Shown one piece after another: positions 25,308-32,404 of a stretch of 35,895 nt of DNA. Source of the DNA: a bacterium (GTDB lineage: Bacteria > SAR324 > XYD2-FULL-50-16). Location: assembly GCA_018830885.1 (NCBI GenBank), contig JAHJRI010000339.1, positions 1 to 35,895 on the forward strand, given 5' to 3'. The position numbers were made by a program, and so were the translations under genes. The notes below the pieces were generated by a model. The model was not told the origin of the DNA. It saw only the letters and a program-made list of their open reading frames with translations, and searched no databases. Numbering within the stretch: the first letter of the stretch is position 1; each line of letters starts with the position of its first letter.

Positions 25308-25465
25308 TGAGCGCCGTGTCTCTGTGGTGAGTTTTTTTCATACACAAACCCATGACCAGCAGGACACAACGAAGGATGAAAAACTGCGATGCCTTCCCGT
25401 GCCTGTCATAAAGCTCAGCTTATTTTCCTAGGTAAGCGCCGTGTCTCGGTGGTGAATGTTTTTCA
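25308..25465 (+). repeat. Direct repeat pair, 33 bases, 125 bases apart
   Basis: Positions 25308-25340 and 25433-25465 match in 29 of 33 bases (core GCGCCGTGTCTC[T/G]GTGGTGA). Similar GTGTCTCTGTGGTGA strings occur between genes in various bacteria. Between them lies a member of the CATACAAACC...GGCACAACGAA family. No gene is present. Confidence 0.6.
25338..25384 (+). repeat. Copy of the CATACAAACC...CACAACGAA repeat
   Basis: TCATACACAAACCCATGACC, a short spacer, then GGACACAACGAAGGATGAAA. It matches the two full copies at the right edge (35670-35720 and 35759-35815) in order and spacing. It is non-coding. Confidence 0.6.
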
Positions 25466-25565
25466 AAAAAAACCGAATTTCCGGTTGACAAAAATGGGGG
25501 CAATTAATAAGGTAATGTTGTTTATGGAATAAAGTTGTTTACCGTCACCACTCAATGTCGTAGGC

Positions 25566-25706
25566 TTAAGGGCCCCTTGATTAACTGGAATTATCGAGCC
25601 GCACCAAAGGGTTGATCTTTCAAGAAACCCACGAGTCCATTCCTGGCTTCCCGGTTTCTTGAAAACCGGAACCGTTGGTGCTCAGCAGGAAACGGGTGTT
25701 TAAGTG
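25566..25706. mobile_element. Hairpin element copy 5 (TTAAGGGC-type left end, flipped and shortened core)
   Basis: The first 25 bases are almost identical to the start of copy 1 (TTAAGGGCCCCTTGATTAAC). The inner left arm CCAAAGGGTTGATCTTTCAA is the exact complement of copy 1's right arm. The core is in the opposite orientation to that of copy 1 and lacks about 22 internal bases. The right end has diverged. It lies 20 bases upstream of the operon starting at 25727, so that operon's promoter must be in or very near it. Confidence 0.7.
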
Positions 25707-25726
25707 AACGGTATTGAGTTACCCCT

Positions 25727-26410
25727 ATGAGTGAAACCAAGCAGCCGGGTTTAGCGATGGAAAGCCGTCAAAATGACCAGTTGGACAAGTTAATTGGGGA
25801 TATCCAGGCGATCAAAGCAGTGCTCAACGAAAATGCGCCGATGTTGCGGCAGATCCTGCTGCCGGTTCATTTCCGGTTTTTATCCATTCTGGCCGGGCTG
25901 GTGGTCATCGCTGACTGTATCCTGTACCACCAGCTGAGCATTCATTTTGGCAGTTATGCCGGTTTTCCGGATGCTGTGCGCCGGATTTTCATCGCTGTGA
26001 TGATTGTTTCCTGGGCGCTGCTGGGAGTGGTCAAGTTTGGCATGTGGCAGCGCTCCCTCACCCGTATCGGTCCCAGGATATCCATCTGGCAGGCATTGAG
26101 GGTGTTTTACGCCTCCCGGATCAGCCACACCTATTTTCCGCTGCTGGGTCTGATCATCGCCATCGTCGTTTACAGCCTGATGCAGGACCATCCGTATTAT
26201 ATCATCCCCACCCTGGCTATCGACATCGGTCTGCTGTACAACACCATGGGAACGGTGACACGGCTGTGGCCGTACCTGTTGAGCGGCTACTGGTTCATTC
26301 TCACGGGGCTGGTGGCGCTTTTTTTCGTTCTGCCCGGTCCCCTGGCCATTTCACTGACCCTGGGCTGCGGACTGATTCTGTTCGCCCTGATTCCGGGAAA
26401 GGAGGCATAG
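25727..26410 (+). CDS. Uncharacterised multi-pass membrane protein, first gene of the exporter operon
   Basis: A 227-residue protein I cannot assign to a named family. Residues about 14-45 look like an amphipathic or coiled-coil helix (DQLDKLIGDIQAIKAVLNEN). Five or six hydrophobic segments follow: about 47-68, 85-108, 130-152, 158-178 and a long C-terminal pair (about 185-224, ending FALIPGKEA). It is probably an inner-membrane protein. It is followed after four bases by a winged-helix regulator, and AGGAGG for that gene lies in its own last codons, so the two are translationally linked. A sensing or signalling partner for the regulator is possible, as inference. Confidence 0.75.
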   Translation: MSETKQPGLAMESRQNDQLDKLIGDIQAIKAVLNENAPMLRQILLPVHFRFLSILAGLVVIADCILYHQLSIHFGSYAGFPDAVRRIFIAVMIVSWALLGVVKFGMWQRSLTRIGPRISIWQALRVFYASRISHTYFPLLGLIIAIVVYSLMQDHPYYIIPTLAIDIGLLYNTMGTVTRLWPYLLSGYWFILTGLVALFFVLPGPLAISLTLGCGLILFALIPGKEA

Positions 26411-26414
26411 CGCC

Positions 26415-26711
26415 GTGGCAGTCCTGGACAAGATCATCCATGAACGGGCGCGGTTGCTGATTTTGACACATCTGGCCAGCGACAGGAGAAAAGCCAACAG
26501 TTTTAATGAGTTGCTCCAGAAGCTGGATTTCACCTCGGGAAACCTGTCGATTCAGCTGAAGAAATTGAAGGAGGCCAGTTACATCGATATCCGGAAGACC
26601 TTCAGGGACAACAAACCCTATACCACTGTCTCCATCACCCCGGCAGGGATGGACGCCCTGAATCAGTATATCGAAGAGATGGAACAGATTATCCGGTCCA
26701 TGAGGCAATGA
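26415..26711 (+). CDS. Winged-helix DNA-binding protein (HTH_27-like)
   Basis: A 98-residue regulator consisting of little more than one winged helix-turn-helix: RARLLILTHLASDRRKANSF, recognition helix near LDFTSGNLSIQLKKLKEASY, and a wing (IRKTFRDNKPYTTVSITPAG) with a terminal dimerisation helix. This matches the small MarR/PadR-like group that often stands beside membrane-protein and ABC-transporter genes. The start is GTG with AGGAGG ten bases upstream, inside the previous gene. It overlaps the next gene by ATGA (26708-26711). It probably controls this operon. Confidence 0.85.
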   Translation: MAVLDKIIHERARLLILTHLASDRRKANSFNELLQKLDFTSGNLSIQLKKLKEASYIDIRKTFRDNKPYTTVSITPAGMDALNQYIEEMEQIIRSMRQ

Positions 26712-27883
26712 GAAACACGACGAAACGGCGGGTGGTCATGGTCATTTTCCTGGGGATCCTGCACTGCGGGGTCAACCCTGGAAAAACGACGGCTGCCGAC
26801 AGCGGAATGGCCTTTCAGGGAGAACTCACTGGTTGGACCGCCTTTGAGGACAATGACCAGGCGCACAGGGAGCTGGGGTTCCGCTATCTGCCCCGGCTGA
26901 AGCTGTCGCTGCCATTGTCGGACAGGCTGTCCCTGGACAGTGAAATCATGGCCAACCTTTACGGAACGCTGGCGCAGACAGGGGAGGCCGACGCCGAAAC
27001 CACTCACGGGGAGAAAGCCTACCGACTCTGGGGCAGGGCTTACACAGACCAGGCAGAAGTTCGCCTGGGTCTGCAGGAGATCAGTTTTGGGCCCGGTAAA
27101 ATCCTGCGCTCCCTGCGCTGGTTCGACCAGAAGGACAGCCGCGATCCGACCGGATTCACCGACGGGGTGAACGCGCTGCTCTTCCGGTACTATTTTGAAA
27201 GCAATGCCAACGTCTGGATCTGGTCCATGACCGGCAACCGGGATCCCATGGGTATTTCACTCCTGACCGCAAGCGATGGGAGCCTGGAATCCGGCGGCCG
27301 GATCCAGATTCCGGCCGGCGCCGGGGAACTCGGGCTGTCGGTGCACCAGCGGCAGGTCGACCTGGCCCGATACAGCGGCCGTCCATCAGACCCGTTGCAG
27401 GAAAGCCGGGTTGGCTTCGACCTCTCCTGGGACCTGGGGGTGGGTCTCTATCTTGAAACCACCTGGCTGGAGCTGGCACGGAACAACCTGATCCCGGAAC
27501 ACCAGCTGTTTTTTACCCTGGGCGGGGACTACACCTTCGATGTCGGTGACGGACTCAGCAGTGTGATGGAGCTCATGGCGGTGGACCTGAAATCCAAGAG
27601 CAACAGCGCGGCGGACGGCACGATCTGGCTGCTGGCGATTTCAGAGCAGCTGCCCCTGAACCTGCTGGACAAGATCCAGGTCATGGCGTTCCGGAATTTC
27701 GAGTCCGGGGTCACCACCCTGCAGACCGCCTGGCAGCGGGCAACCGACACCTGGGTGATCACCCTGATGGTCTACACCAGCCATGTTGATGACGGGGCCA
27801 CCGGATCTGCCGGTGACCGTTTCTTTTTTAACAGCACAACAGGCCAGAAGGGGATTCGCCTGTTGATTCAAACCAATCACTAG
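26708..27883 (+). CDS. Predicted outer-membrane beta-barrel protein
   Basis: A 391-residue exported protein without a family I can name. The N-terminus has a signal peptide (KRRVVMVIFLGIL..., probable cleavage after TTAA near residue 31). The mature sequence alternates polar and hydrophobic residues in many short stretches (ELGFRYLPRLKLSLPLSDRLSLDSEIMANLYG, AEVRLGLQEISFGPGKI, GVGLYLETTWLELA), as in porin-like barrels. It does not end in the usual terminal aromatic residue. It overlaps the wHTH gene by four bases and precedes the ABC ATPase by 13. It could be the outer-membrane partner of the exporter. Confidence 0.72.
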   Translation: MRNTTKRRVVMVIFLGILHCGVNPGKTTAADSGMAFQGELTGWTAFEDNDQAHRELGFRYLPRLKLSLPLSDRLSLDSEIMANLYGTLAQTGEADAETTHGEKAYRLWGRAYTDQAEVRLGLQEISFGPGKILRSLRWFDQKDSRDPTGFTDGVNALLFRYYFESNANVWIWSMTGNRDPMGISLLTASDGSLESGGRIQIPAGAGELGLSVHQRQVDLARYSGRPSDPLQESRVGFDLSWDLGVGLYLETTWLELARNNLIPEHQLFFTLGGDYTFDVGDGLSSVMELMAVDLKSKSNSAADGTIWLLAISEQLPLNLLDKIQVMAFRNFESGVTTLQTAWQRATDTWVITLMVYTSHVDDGATGSAGDRFFFNSTTGQKGIRLLIQTNH

Positions 27884-27896
27884 CCGAGACAAGGTC

Positions 27897-28589
27897 ATGG
27901 AATCAGAACAGGTCATCACGGTCAACCACCTCGACAAGATCTACCCGGTGGCCAACCAGGATTTCTTCGCCCTCAAGCAGATCGATCTGGCATTTGCCGC
28001 GGGGGAGTTCGCCGGTATCGTCGGGCCCAGCGGATCCGGGAAAACAACCCTGCTGAATATCATGGGGTCCCTGGACAAACCCACCCGGGGAACGGTTTTT
28101 TTCATGGGAGCGGACATCACCCGCTTCAGCGCCCGGGAGAGTGCCCTGCTGCGCAGCCGCAGCATCGGGTTTATTTTTCAGACCTACAACCTGCTGCCGG
28201 TCTACACGGTTTATGAAAACCTGGAGCTGCCCCTGATTCTGCTGGGGATGTCCGCTGCCGACAAAAGACGGTTGATCATGGAGAGCCTGGCCTGGGTGGG
28301 GCTGGCGGACAAAGTCAACAGCAAGCCCGGCCAGCTCTCCGGCGGCCAGTGCCAGCGGGTGGCCATCGCCCGGGCCATGGTCAAGAAACCGGCGGTGGTC
28401 CTGGCCGATGAACCGACAGCCAATCTGGACTCGGAAAACTCCCACATCATCCTGCAGACCATGGAGAAAATCAACCGGGAGTCCGGATCCACCTTTATCT
28501 TCTCGACCCATGACGACAAGGTGATCGGTTACCTGAAACGCAAAATCACGCTGGTGGACGGCAGCATCCAGCAGGACGAAACCCTCTGA
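27897..28589 (+). CDS. ABC transporter ATP-binding protein, LolD/MacB type
   Basis: A 230-residue stand-alone ATPase of the LolD/FtsE/MacB group. Walker A GPSGSGKTT, Q-loop FQTYNLLPVYTVYENLELP (the LLP...TVYEN wording is typical of LolD-like proteins), signature LSGGQCQRVAIARA, Walker B VVLADEPTANLD and switch FSTHDD are all intact. This class drives mechanotransmission through FtsX-type permeases rather than ordinary channel transport. Two such permeases follow directly (12-base gap), fitting an assembled complex with the inner-membrane pair. Confidence 0.93.
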   Translation: MESEQVITVNHLDKIYPVANQDFFALKQIDLAFAAGEFAGIVGPSGSGKTTLLNIMGSLDKPTRGTVFFMGADITRFSARESALLRSRSIGFIFQTYNLLPVYTVYENLELPLILLGMSAADKRRLIMESLAWVGLADKVNSKPGQLSGGQCQRVAIARAMVKKPAVVLADEPTANLDSENSHIILQTMEKINRESGSTFIFSTHDDKVIGYLKRKITLVDGSIQQDETL

Positions 28590-28601
28590 CCGGGAGACGC
28601 C

Positions 28602-29777
28602 ATGATCTTTAAAATCGCATTTAAGAACGTGCTCTCGGCAGGGATCCGCACATGGCTGAACACCATTATCATTTCCATCACCCTGACAGCCATCATCCTG
28701 ATCCAGGGAATGAACAACGGCCTGCTGAAAGAGCTGATGACCAACCGGATCAATGAGGAGCTGGGCAATGGCCAGTTCTGGCATATGAACTACGACCCAT
28801 TCGATCCGCTGACCCTGGAAAAAAGCCACGGCGAGCTCTCCCCAGCCATGGCGGCAGCGGTCCAAAAACGGGAAGCGATCCCGATCCTGATGGTCGCCGG
28901 ATCCGCATACCCCCAGGGCCGTATTTTCCCGGCAGTTCTCAAGGGGATCCCGGTGGATCAGCAGATCCTGCAACTGCCCTTCGAGCAGTTGCAGGCCGGG
29001 AGCCCCCCGGGCACCATACCGGCCATGATCGGCAAGAACATGGCCCGGCGCACCGAGCTCAGCCGGGGGGACATTATCACCGTGCGCTGGCGAAACAGCC
29101 AGGGGGCTTTCAACGCCACCGATCTGGCCATTGTCCATGTCTTCAACGGCCGGGTGCCATCCATGGACCAGGGACAGATCTGGTTGCCCCTCAAAAACCT
29201 GCAGGCGATGAACCTCTCCCCCAACCACGCCACCATCATTATCTCGGCCAGACCGGTGGATGACCAGGCGGTGGCGCCCGAGTGGATTCGAAAAACCCTG
29301 GACGACCTGCTGGCGGATACCTATCAGCTCGTCCAGAACAAATCAGTCGGCGCCGGGATCTTTTACCTGATCCTGATTTTTCTGGCCATGATCGCCATTT
29401 TCGACACCCAGGCCCTGTCGATCTTCAAGCGACGCAGGGAGATCGGCACCCTGATGGCGCTGGGCATGACCAACCGGGCCATTGTGTGGACCTTTACCAT
29501 GGAGGGCCTGCTGCATGGCGTTTTTGCGACTGTCCTGACAGCCGTCACCGGGGGTCCGCTGTTCTGGTACTTTCAAACCCGGGGGTACGCGATCCCCGTC
29601 TCCGGCGAAGAGTATGGCATGGCGATCAGTGAGCACCTTTATGCCGACTTCAGCCCGGCACTGATCCTGGGAACCCTGGTGATCGTCATGCTGCTGATAA
29701 CCGTTGTCAGTTATCTGCCGGCGCGAAAGATCACCCATCTGCAACCGTTTGTCGCACTCAGGGGGAAATGGTCATGA
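28602..29777 (+). CDS. FtsX/LolC-type ABC permease (first of two)
   Basis: A 391-residue inner-membrane subunit with the four-helix FtsX/MacB topology. One helix near residues 19-37 (WLNTIIISITLTAIILIQG), a large periplasmic domain (about 40-240), then three helices (about 247-268, 295-320, 350-372). The cytoplasmic IFKRRREIGTLMALGMTNRAI segment between the second and third helices is the family's coupling region with the ATPase. It ends in ATGA overlap with the second permease. The periplasmic domain is smaller than MacB's and does not show that protein's Sabre/porter sequence clearly, so substrate class is open. Confidence 0.9.
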   Translation: MIFKIAFKNVLSAGIRTWLNTIIISITLTAIILIQGMNNGLLKELMTNRINEELGNGQFWHMNYDPFDPLTLEKSHGELSPAMAAAVQKREAIPILMVAGSAYPQGRIFPAVLKGIPVDQQILQLPFEQLQAGSPPGTIPAMIGKNMARRTELSRGDIITVRWRNSQGAFNATDLAIVHVFNGRVPSMDQGQIWLPLKNLQAMNLSPNHATIIISARPVDDQAVAPEWIRKTLDDLLADTYQLVQNKSVGAGIFYLILIFLAMIAIFDTQALSIFKRRREIGTLMALGMTNRAIVWTFTMEGLLHGVFATVLTAVTGGPLFWYFQTRGYAIPVSGEEYGMAISEHLYADFSPALILGTLVIVMLLITVVSYLPARKITHLQPFVALRGKWS

Positions 29778-31048
29778 TCCGATTTCTACTCAAGGGACTG
29801 CTGCGGGACCGTTCCCGGAGCCTTTTTCCCATCCTGATCACCGCCTCCGGCGTGGCGATCACCGTGCTGGTATTTGCCTGGGTGGGCGGTATCCTGCATG
29901 ATACTGTCGAAACCGCGGCCCGTTTCAAGACCGGTCATGTCAAGGTTCGGACCCGGGCCTTGAACGAGCAGCGCTATCCCAACATCATGGAGCTGGTTCT
30001 GACAGATGCGGGGACCATTCAACGGAAACTGCAGACCGATTTCCCCCGGATGATCTGGAAGTCCCGGATTCAATTCGGCGGTCTGCTGGATATTCCGGAC
30101 AAAAACGGGGAGACCGCGGCACAGGCTCCGGTTGCCGGCCTCGGGGCAGACCTGACCTCGCCGGACAGCCCGGAGATCCGCAACCTGAACCTGAAACAGG
30201 CCCTGATCAAGGGCGCCCTGCCCCGACAACCGGGGGAGATCCTGCTCAGTGATGCACTGTTTGAAAAGCTGGCGCTGGGTCTGGGGCAGAACGTCACATA
30301 TATCGGTTCGGACATGAACGGGTCCATGGTGTTTCACAACTTCACCATTGCCGGCACCGTCCGTTTCGGTATTCGGGTGATGGATCGGGGGGCCATCATT
30401 GCAGACCTGGCCGATATGCGCCAGGCGCTGAACATGATGGACGCCACCACTGAAATATTCGGGTTTTTCGAGGACGGATTCTACCACCCGGAAAAAGCGG
30501 CTGCGATCAAGACAGCGTTCAACAGCGCCTATCTGGCAGCCACGGATATTTTCACCCCGGTGATGGTAACCCTGGAAGACCAGGACGATCTGGGGGAGAT
30601 GCTCTCCTACATGAATTCCATTTTCTCCGCCATCCTGATCATATTTATCTTTGTCATCAGCATCGTGCTCTGGAACGCCGGTCTGATGAACGGGATCCGC
30701 CGCTATGGTGAGATCGGCATCCGTCTTGCCATCGGTGAGTCCAAAACCAGCCTCTACTGGAGCATGATCGTCGAAGCGGTCCTGCTGGGGGTCGCCAGTT
30801 ATCTGCTGGGAACCATCCTGGGGCTGATTCCGGCCTACTACCTCCAGGTTCACGGTGTGGATTTCGGCTATTTTATGCAGAACTCCAGTTATATGATGAA
30901 TAATATCATGCGGGCCCGGATCTCACCCATTAATTTCTGGATCGGTATCGTGCCCGGTGTGGTTGCTCCGTTTATCGGAGCGGTCATTTCCGGTCTGGCT
31001 ATTTTCAAAAGGGAAACTGCCCAGCTCTTCAAGGAGCTGGAAACATGA
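29774..31048 (+). CDS. FtsX/LolE-type ABC permease (second of two)
   Basis: A second FtsX-type subunit, about 424 residues, different from the first. The N-terminal helix spans PILITASGVAITVLVFAWVG, followed by a periplasmic domain of about 230 residues and a C-terminal three-helix bundle (AILIIFIFVISIVLWNAGLM; IRRYGEIGIRLAIGESKTSL coupling segment; VAPFIGAVISGLAIF). I start it at 29774, where AGGGGG stands eight bases upstream and an ATGA overlap couples it to the first permease; 29768 is only two bases from the same Shine-Dalgarno. Two non-identical permeases plus one ATPase recall the LolCDE stoichiometry. Confidence 0.9.
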   Translation: MIRFLLKGLLRDRSRSLFPILITASGVAITVLVFAWVGGILHDTVETAARFKTGHVKVRTRALNEQRYPNIMELVLTDAGTIQRKLQTDFPRMIWKSRIQFGGLLDIPDKNGETAAQAPVAGLGADLTSPDSPEIRNLNLKQALIKGALPRQPGEILLSDALFEKLALGLGQNVTYIGSDMNGSMVFHNFTIAGTVRFGIRVMDRGAIIADLADMRQALNMMDATTEIFGFFEDGFYHPEKAAAIKTAFNSAYLAATDIFTPVMVTLEDQDDLGEMLSYMNSIFSAILIIFIFVISIVLWNAGLMNGIRRYGEIGIRLAIGESKTSLYWSMIVEAVLLGVASYLLGTILGLIPAYYLQVHGVDFGYFMQNSSYMMNNIMRARISPINFWIGIVPGVVAPFIGAVISGLAIFKRETAQLFKELET

Positions 31049-31812
31049 ATCAACTGGAGTCAACCATGAAAAACGGGATCCATTTTTTACTACTGCTGCT
31101 GCTCCTCGCCCGCCCGGTCGGCGCAGACACCCGGGAAGAGGCCGCCAGAATCCTGCAGCGGATTGATCAGAACCAGAATATCGAGCGGCAGATCATTATC
31201 AGCTCGATGATTATCCGCGGGCTGCGGGGCTCCCGGGAAATCAAGTACCAGTCATGGATCATCGGCCAGGAAAAATCCTTCACGGAATCCCTGGCTCCCC
31301 TGAGGGAAAAGGGAACCAAAATGCTGAAGCTGGATCAGAACCTCTGGATCTTCGATCCCGGGGCGGACCGCACCATCAAAATCGCCGGACACATGCTGCG
31401 GCAGTCCATGTCCGGGTCCGACCTCTCCTATGAGGACATGATGGAAAAGGGAAAGCTGAGCGACACCTATGATGCCACCATCGTTGGCGAAGAGCCGATC
31501 GACGGCCGGGATACCTGGATTCTCGACCTGAAAGCCAGACAAACCAGTCTCGCTTACCAGCAGCGGAAAATATGGGTGGACAAGGAGCGCTATCTCGGTA
31601 TCCGGGAGGAGCTCTACGCCGCCAGCGGCAAACTTCTGAAACGGCTCGATATCCTGGAAACATTCCAGACCTCAAGGGGATGGTACCCGAGACGACTGCG
31701 CTTCAAGGACATGCTCAAAAAAGGGGATGGCACTGAATGGATCATCCACAGCGTGGATTTTGACACCCCGATTCCAGACTCAAAATTTTCAAAAGCAGCC
31801 CTGCGCCGCTGA
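31045..31812 (+). CDS. LolA-like outer-membrane lipoprotein-sorting protein
   Basis: A 255-residue exported protein of the LolA/LppX-like "outer membrane lipoprotein-sorting" group. A signal peptide (HFLLLLLLLARPVGA) leads into a beta-rich fold with recurring short strands (IKYQSWIIGQEKSFTESLAP, TKMLKLDQNLWIFDPGADRT, DTWILDLKARQ, QRKIWVDKERYLGIREELY), typical of the curved sheet that shields an acyl chain. It overlaps the second permease by four bases (ATGA) and has AAGGAG upstream; ATG 31066 would give a shorter, more canonical signal peptide. It probably takes a hydrophobic cargo from the permeases across the periplasm, as inference. Confidence 0.88.
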   Translation: MNQLESTMKNGIHFLLLLLLLARPVGADTREEAARILQRIDQNQNIERQIIISSMIIRGLRGSREIKYQSWIIGQEKSFTESLAPLREKGTKMLKLDQNLWIFDPGADRTIKIAGHMLRQSMSGSDLSYEDMMEKGKLSDTYDATIVGEEPIDGRDTWILDLKARQTSLAYQQRKIWVDKERYLGIREELYAASGKLLKRLDILETFQTSRGWYPRRLRFKDMLKKGDGTEWIIHSVDFDTPIPDSKFSKAALRR

Positions 31813-31845
31813 TGTGAGCGATGCCATCCAACCCAGGAAAACGAT

Positions 31846-32112
31846 ATGAACCAGACGATTGATCCAAAAACCTTCGGCCTGCATCCCGCCACGCGGATTG
31901 AAAAAACAGGCGACACCCGCTATACCCTTGTCATAAAGAGAAAAAGCCGCCTGGTCATGAAAGACGGGCACACCCTTCTGTCCAAAGCTGAACGGATCCG
32001 GTCACAGATCGACGGGGCCACGATTGATGTCCGGACAACAGCCCCCGTCTGCAGTAAAACCAGGGCCTTCCTGAAGGAACAGGGTATCGGGATCATCACC
32101 GAAACCCCATAG
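31846..32112 (+). CDS. Small hypothetical protein
   Basis: An 88-residue soluble, basic protein with no signal peptide or membrane segment and no family I can name. It starts at an ATG with CAGGAAA eight bases upstream, 33 bases after the LolA-like gene on the same strand, so it may be the operon's last gene. The sequence has a regular alternation (RYTLVIKRKSRLVMKDGHTLLSKAERIRSQIDGATIDVRT) and two cysteine-poor ends. Its codon use is like its neighbours, and it fills its region without a competing frame. A hairpin with arms CCCCCAGG (32118-32125) and CCTGGGGG (32157-32164) follows, without a T tract. Confidence 0.6.
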   Translation: MNQTIDPKTFGLHPATRIEKTGDTRYTLVIKRKSRLVMKDGHTLLSKAERIRSQIDGATIDVRTTAPVCSKTRAFLKEQGIGIITETP

Positions 32113-32315
32113 CCACGCCCCCAGGCCTGAAACCGGAGAGACAAAGCAACAGACACCCTGGGGGTGAATGATTGGATCACTCCAGCCTGAACCCGCCGGA
32201 TCTCCGGTTCGGTCTGTTTCCGACACTGCCCCGTCCGTCTCTATTTTATCCTATTTATGATGGACATGAATTTCAGAATCAGTTTATGATGGGGTAGGTT
32301 TTTTCGGCAGGACAT

Positions 32316-32380
32316 GTTGCAACTAGTCACGGGCAAACAAACGGTTCCAGTTGCTCGCAGAACGCTGCCAGCAACTTTTC
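32316..32380 (+). promoter_or_regulatory. Attenuator-like leader of the RRM-DUF924 gene
   Basis: The stem AGTTGCT (32349-32355) / AGCAACT (32370-32376), extended inward by GCAG/CTGC across a C-C mismatch around loop AACG, is followed at once by TTTCTT: a terminator-like shape. GCAACT also occurs upstream at 32319-32324, so AGTTGC could pair with either copy, giving two mutually exclusive structures. It lies 25 bases before the start codon. The rest of the 292-base gap (32113-32404) is A/T-rich and may hold the promoter. Function is inference. Confidence 0.5.
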
Positions 32381-32404
32381 TTGAAATACCGCACGAGAAA
32401 AATT

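Noticed and set aside
27903..29228. A 441-codon antisense frame spanning the LolD-like ATPase and first permease
   Set aside because: It crosses two well-supported genes and has no family features.
28602..31048. MacAB-type antibiotic exporter
   Set aside because: MacB fuses ATPase and permease in one chain and pairs with a MacA adaptor. Here ATPase and permeases are separate and a LolA-like protein is present instead.
32118..32164. Intrinsic terminator after the small 88-residue gene
   Set aside because: The 8-bp arms are perfect, but the 31-base loop is long and no T tract follows.
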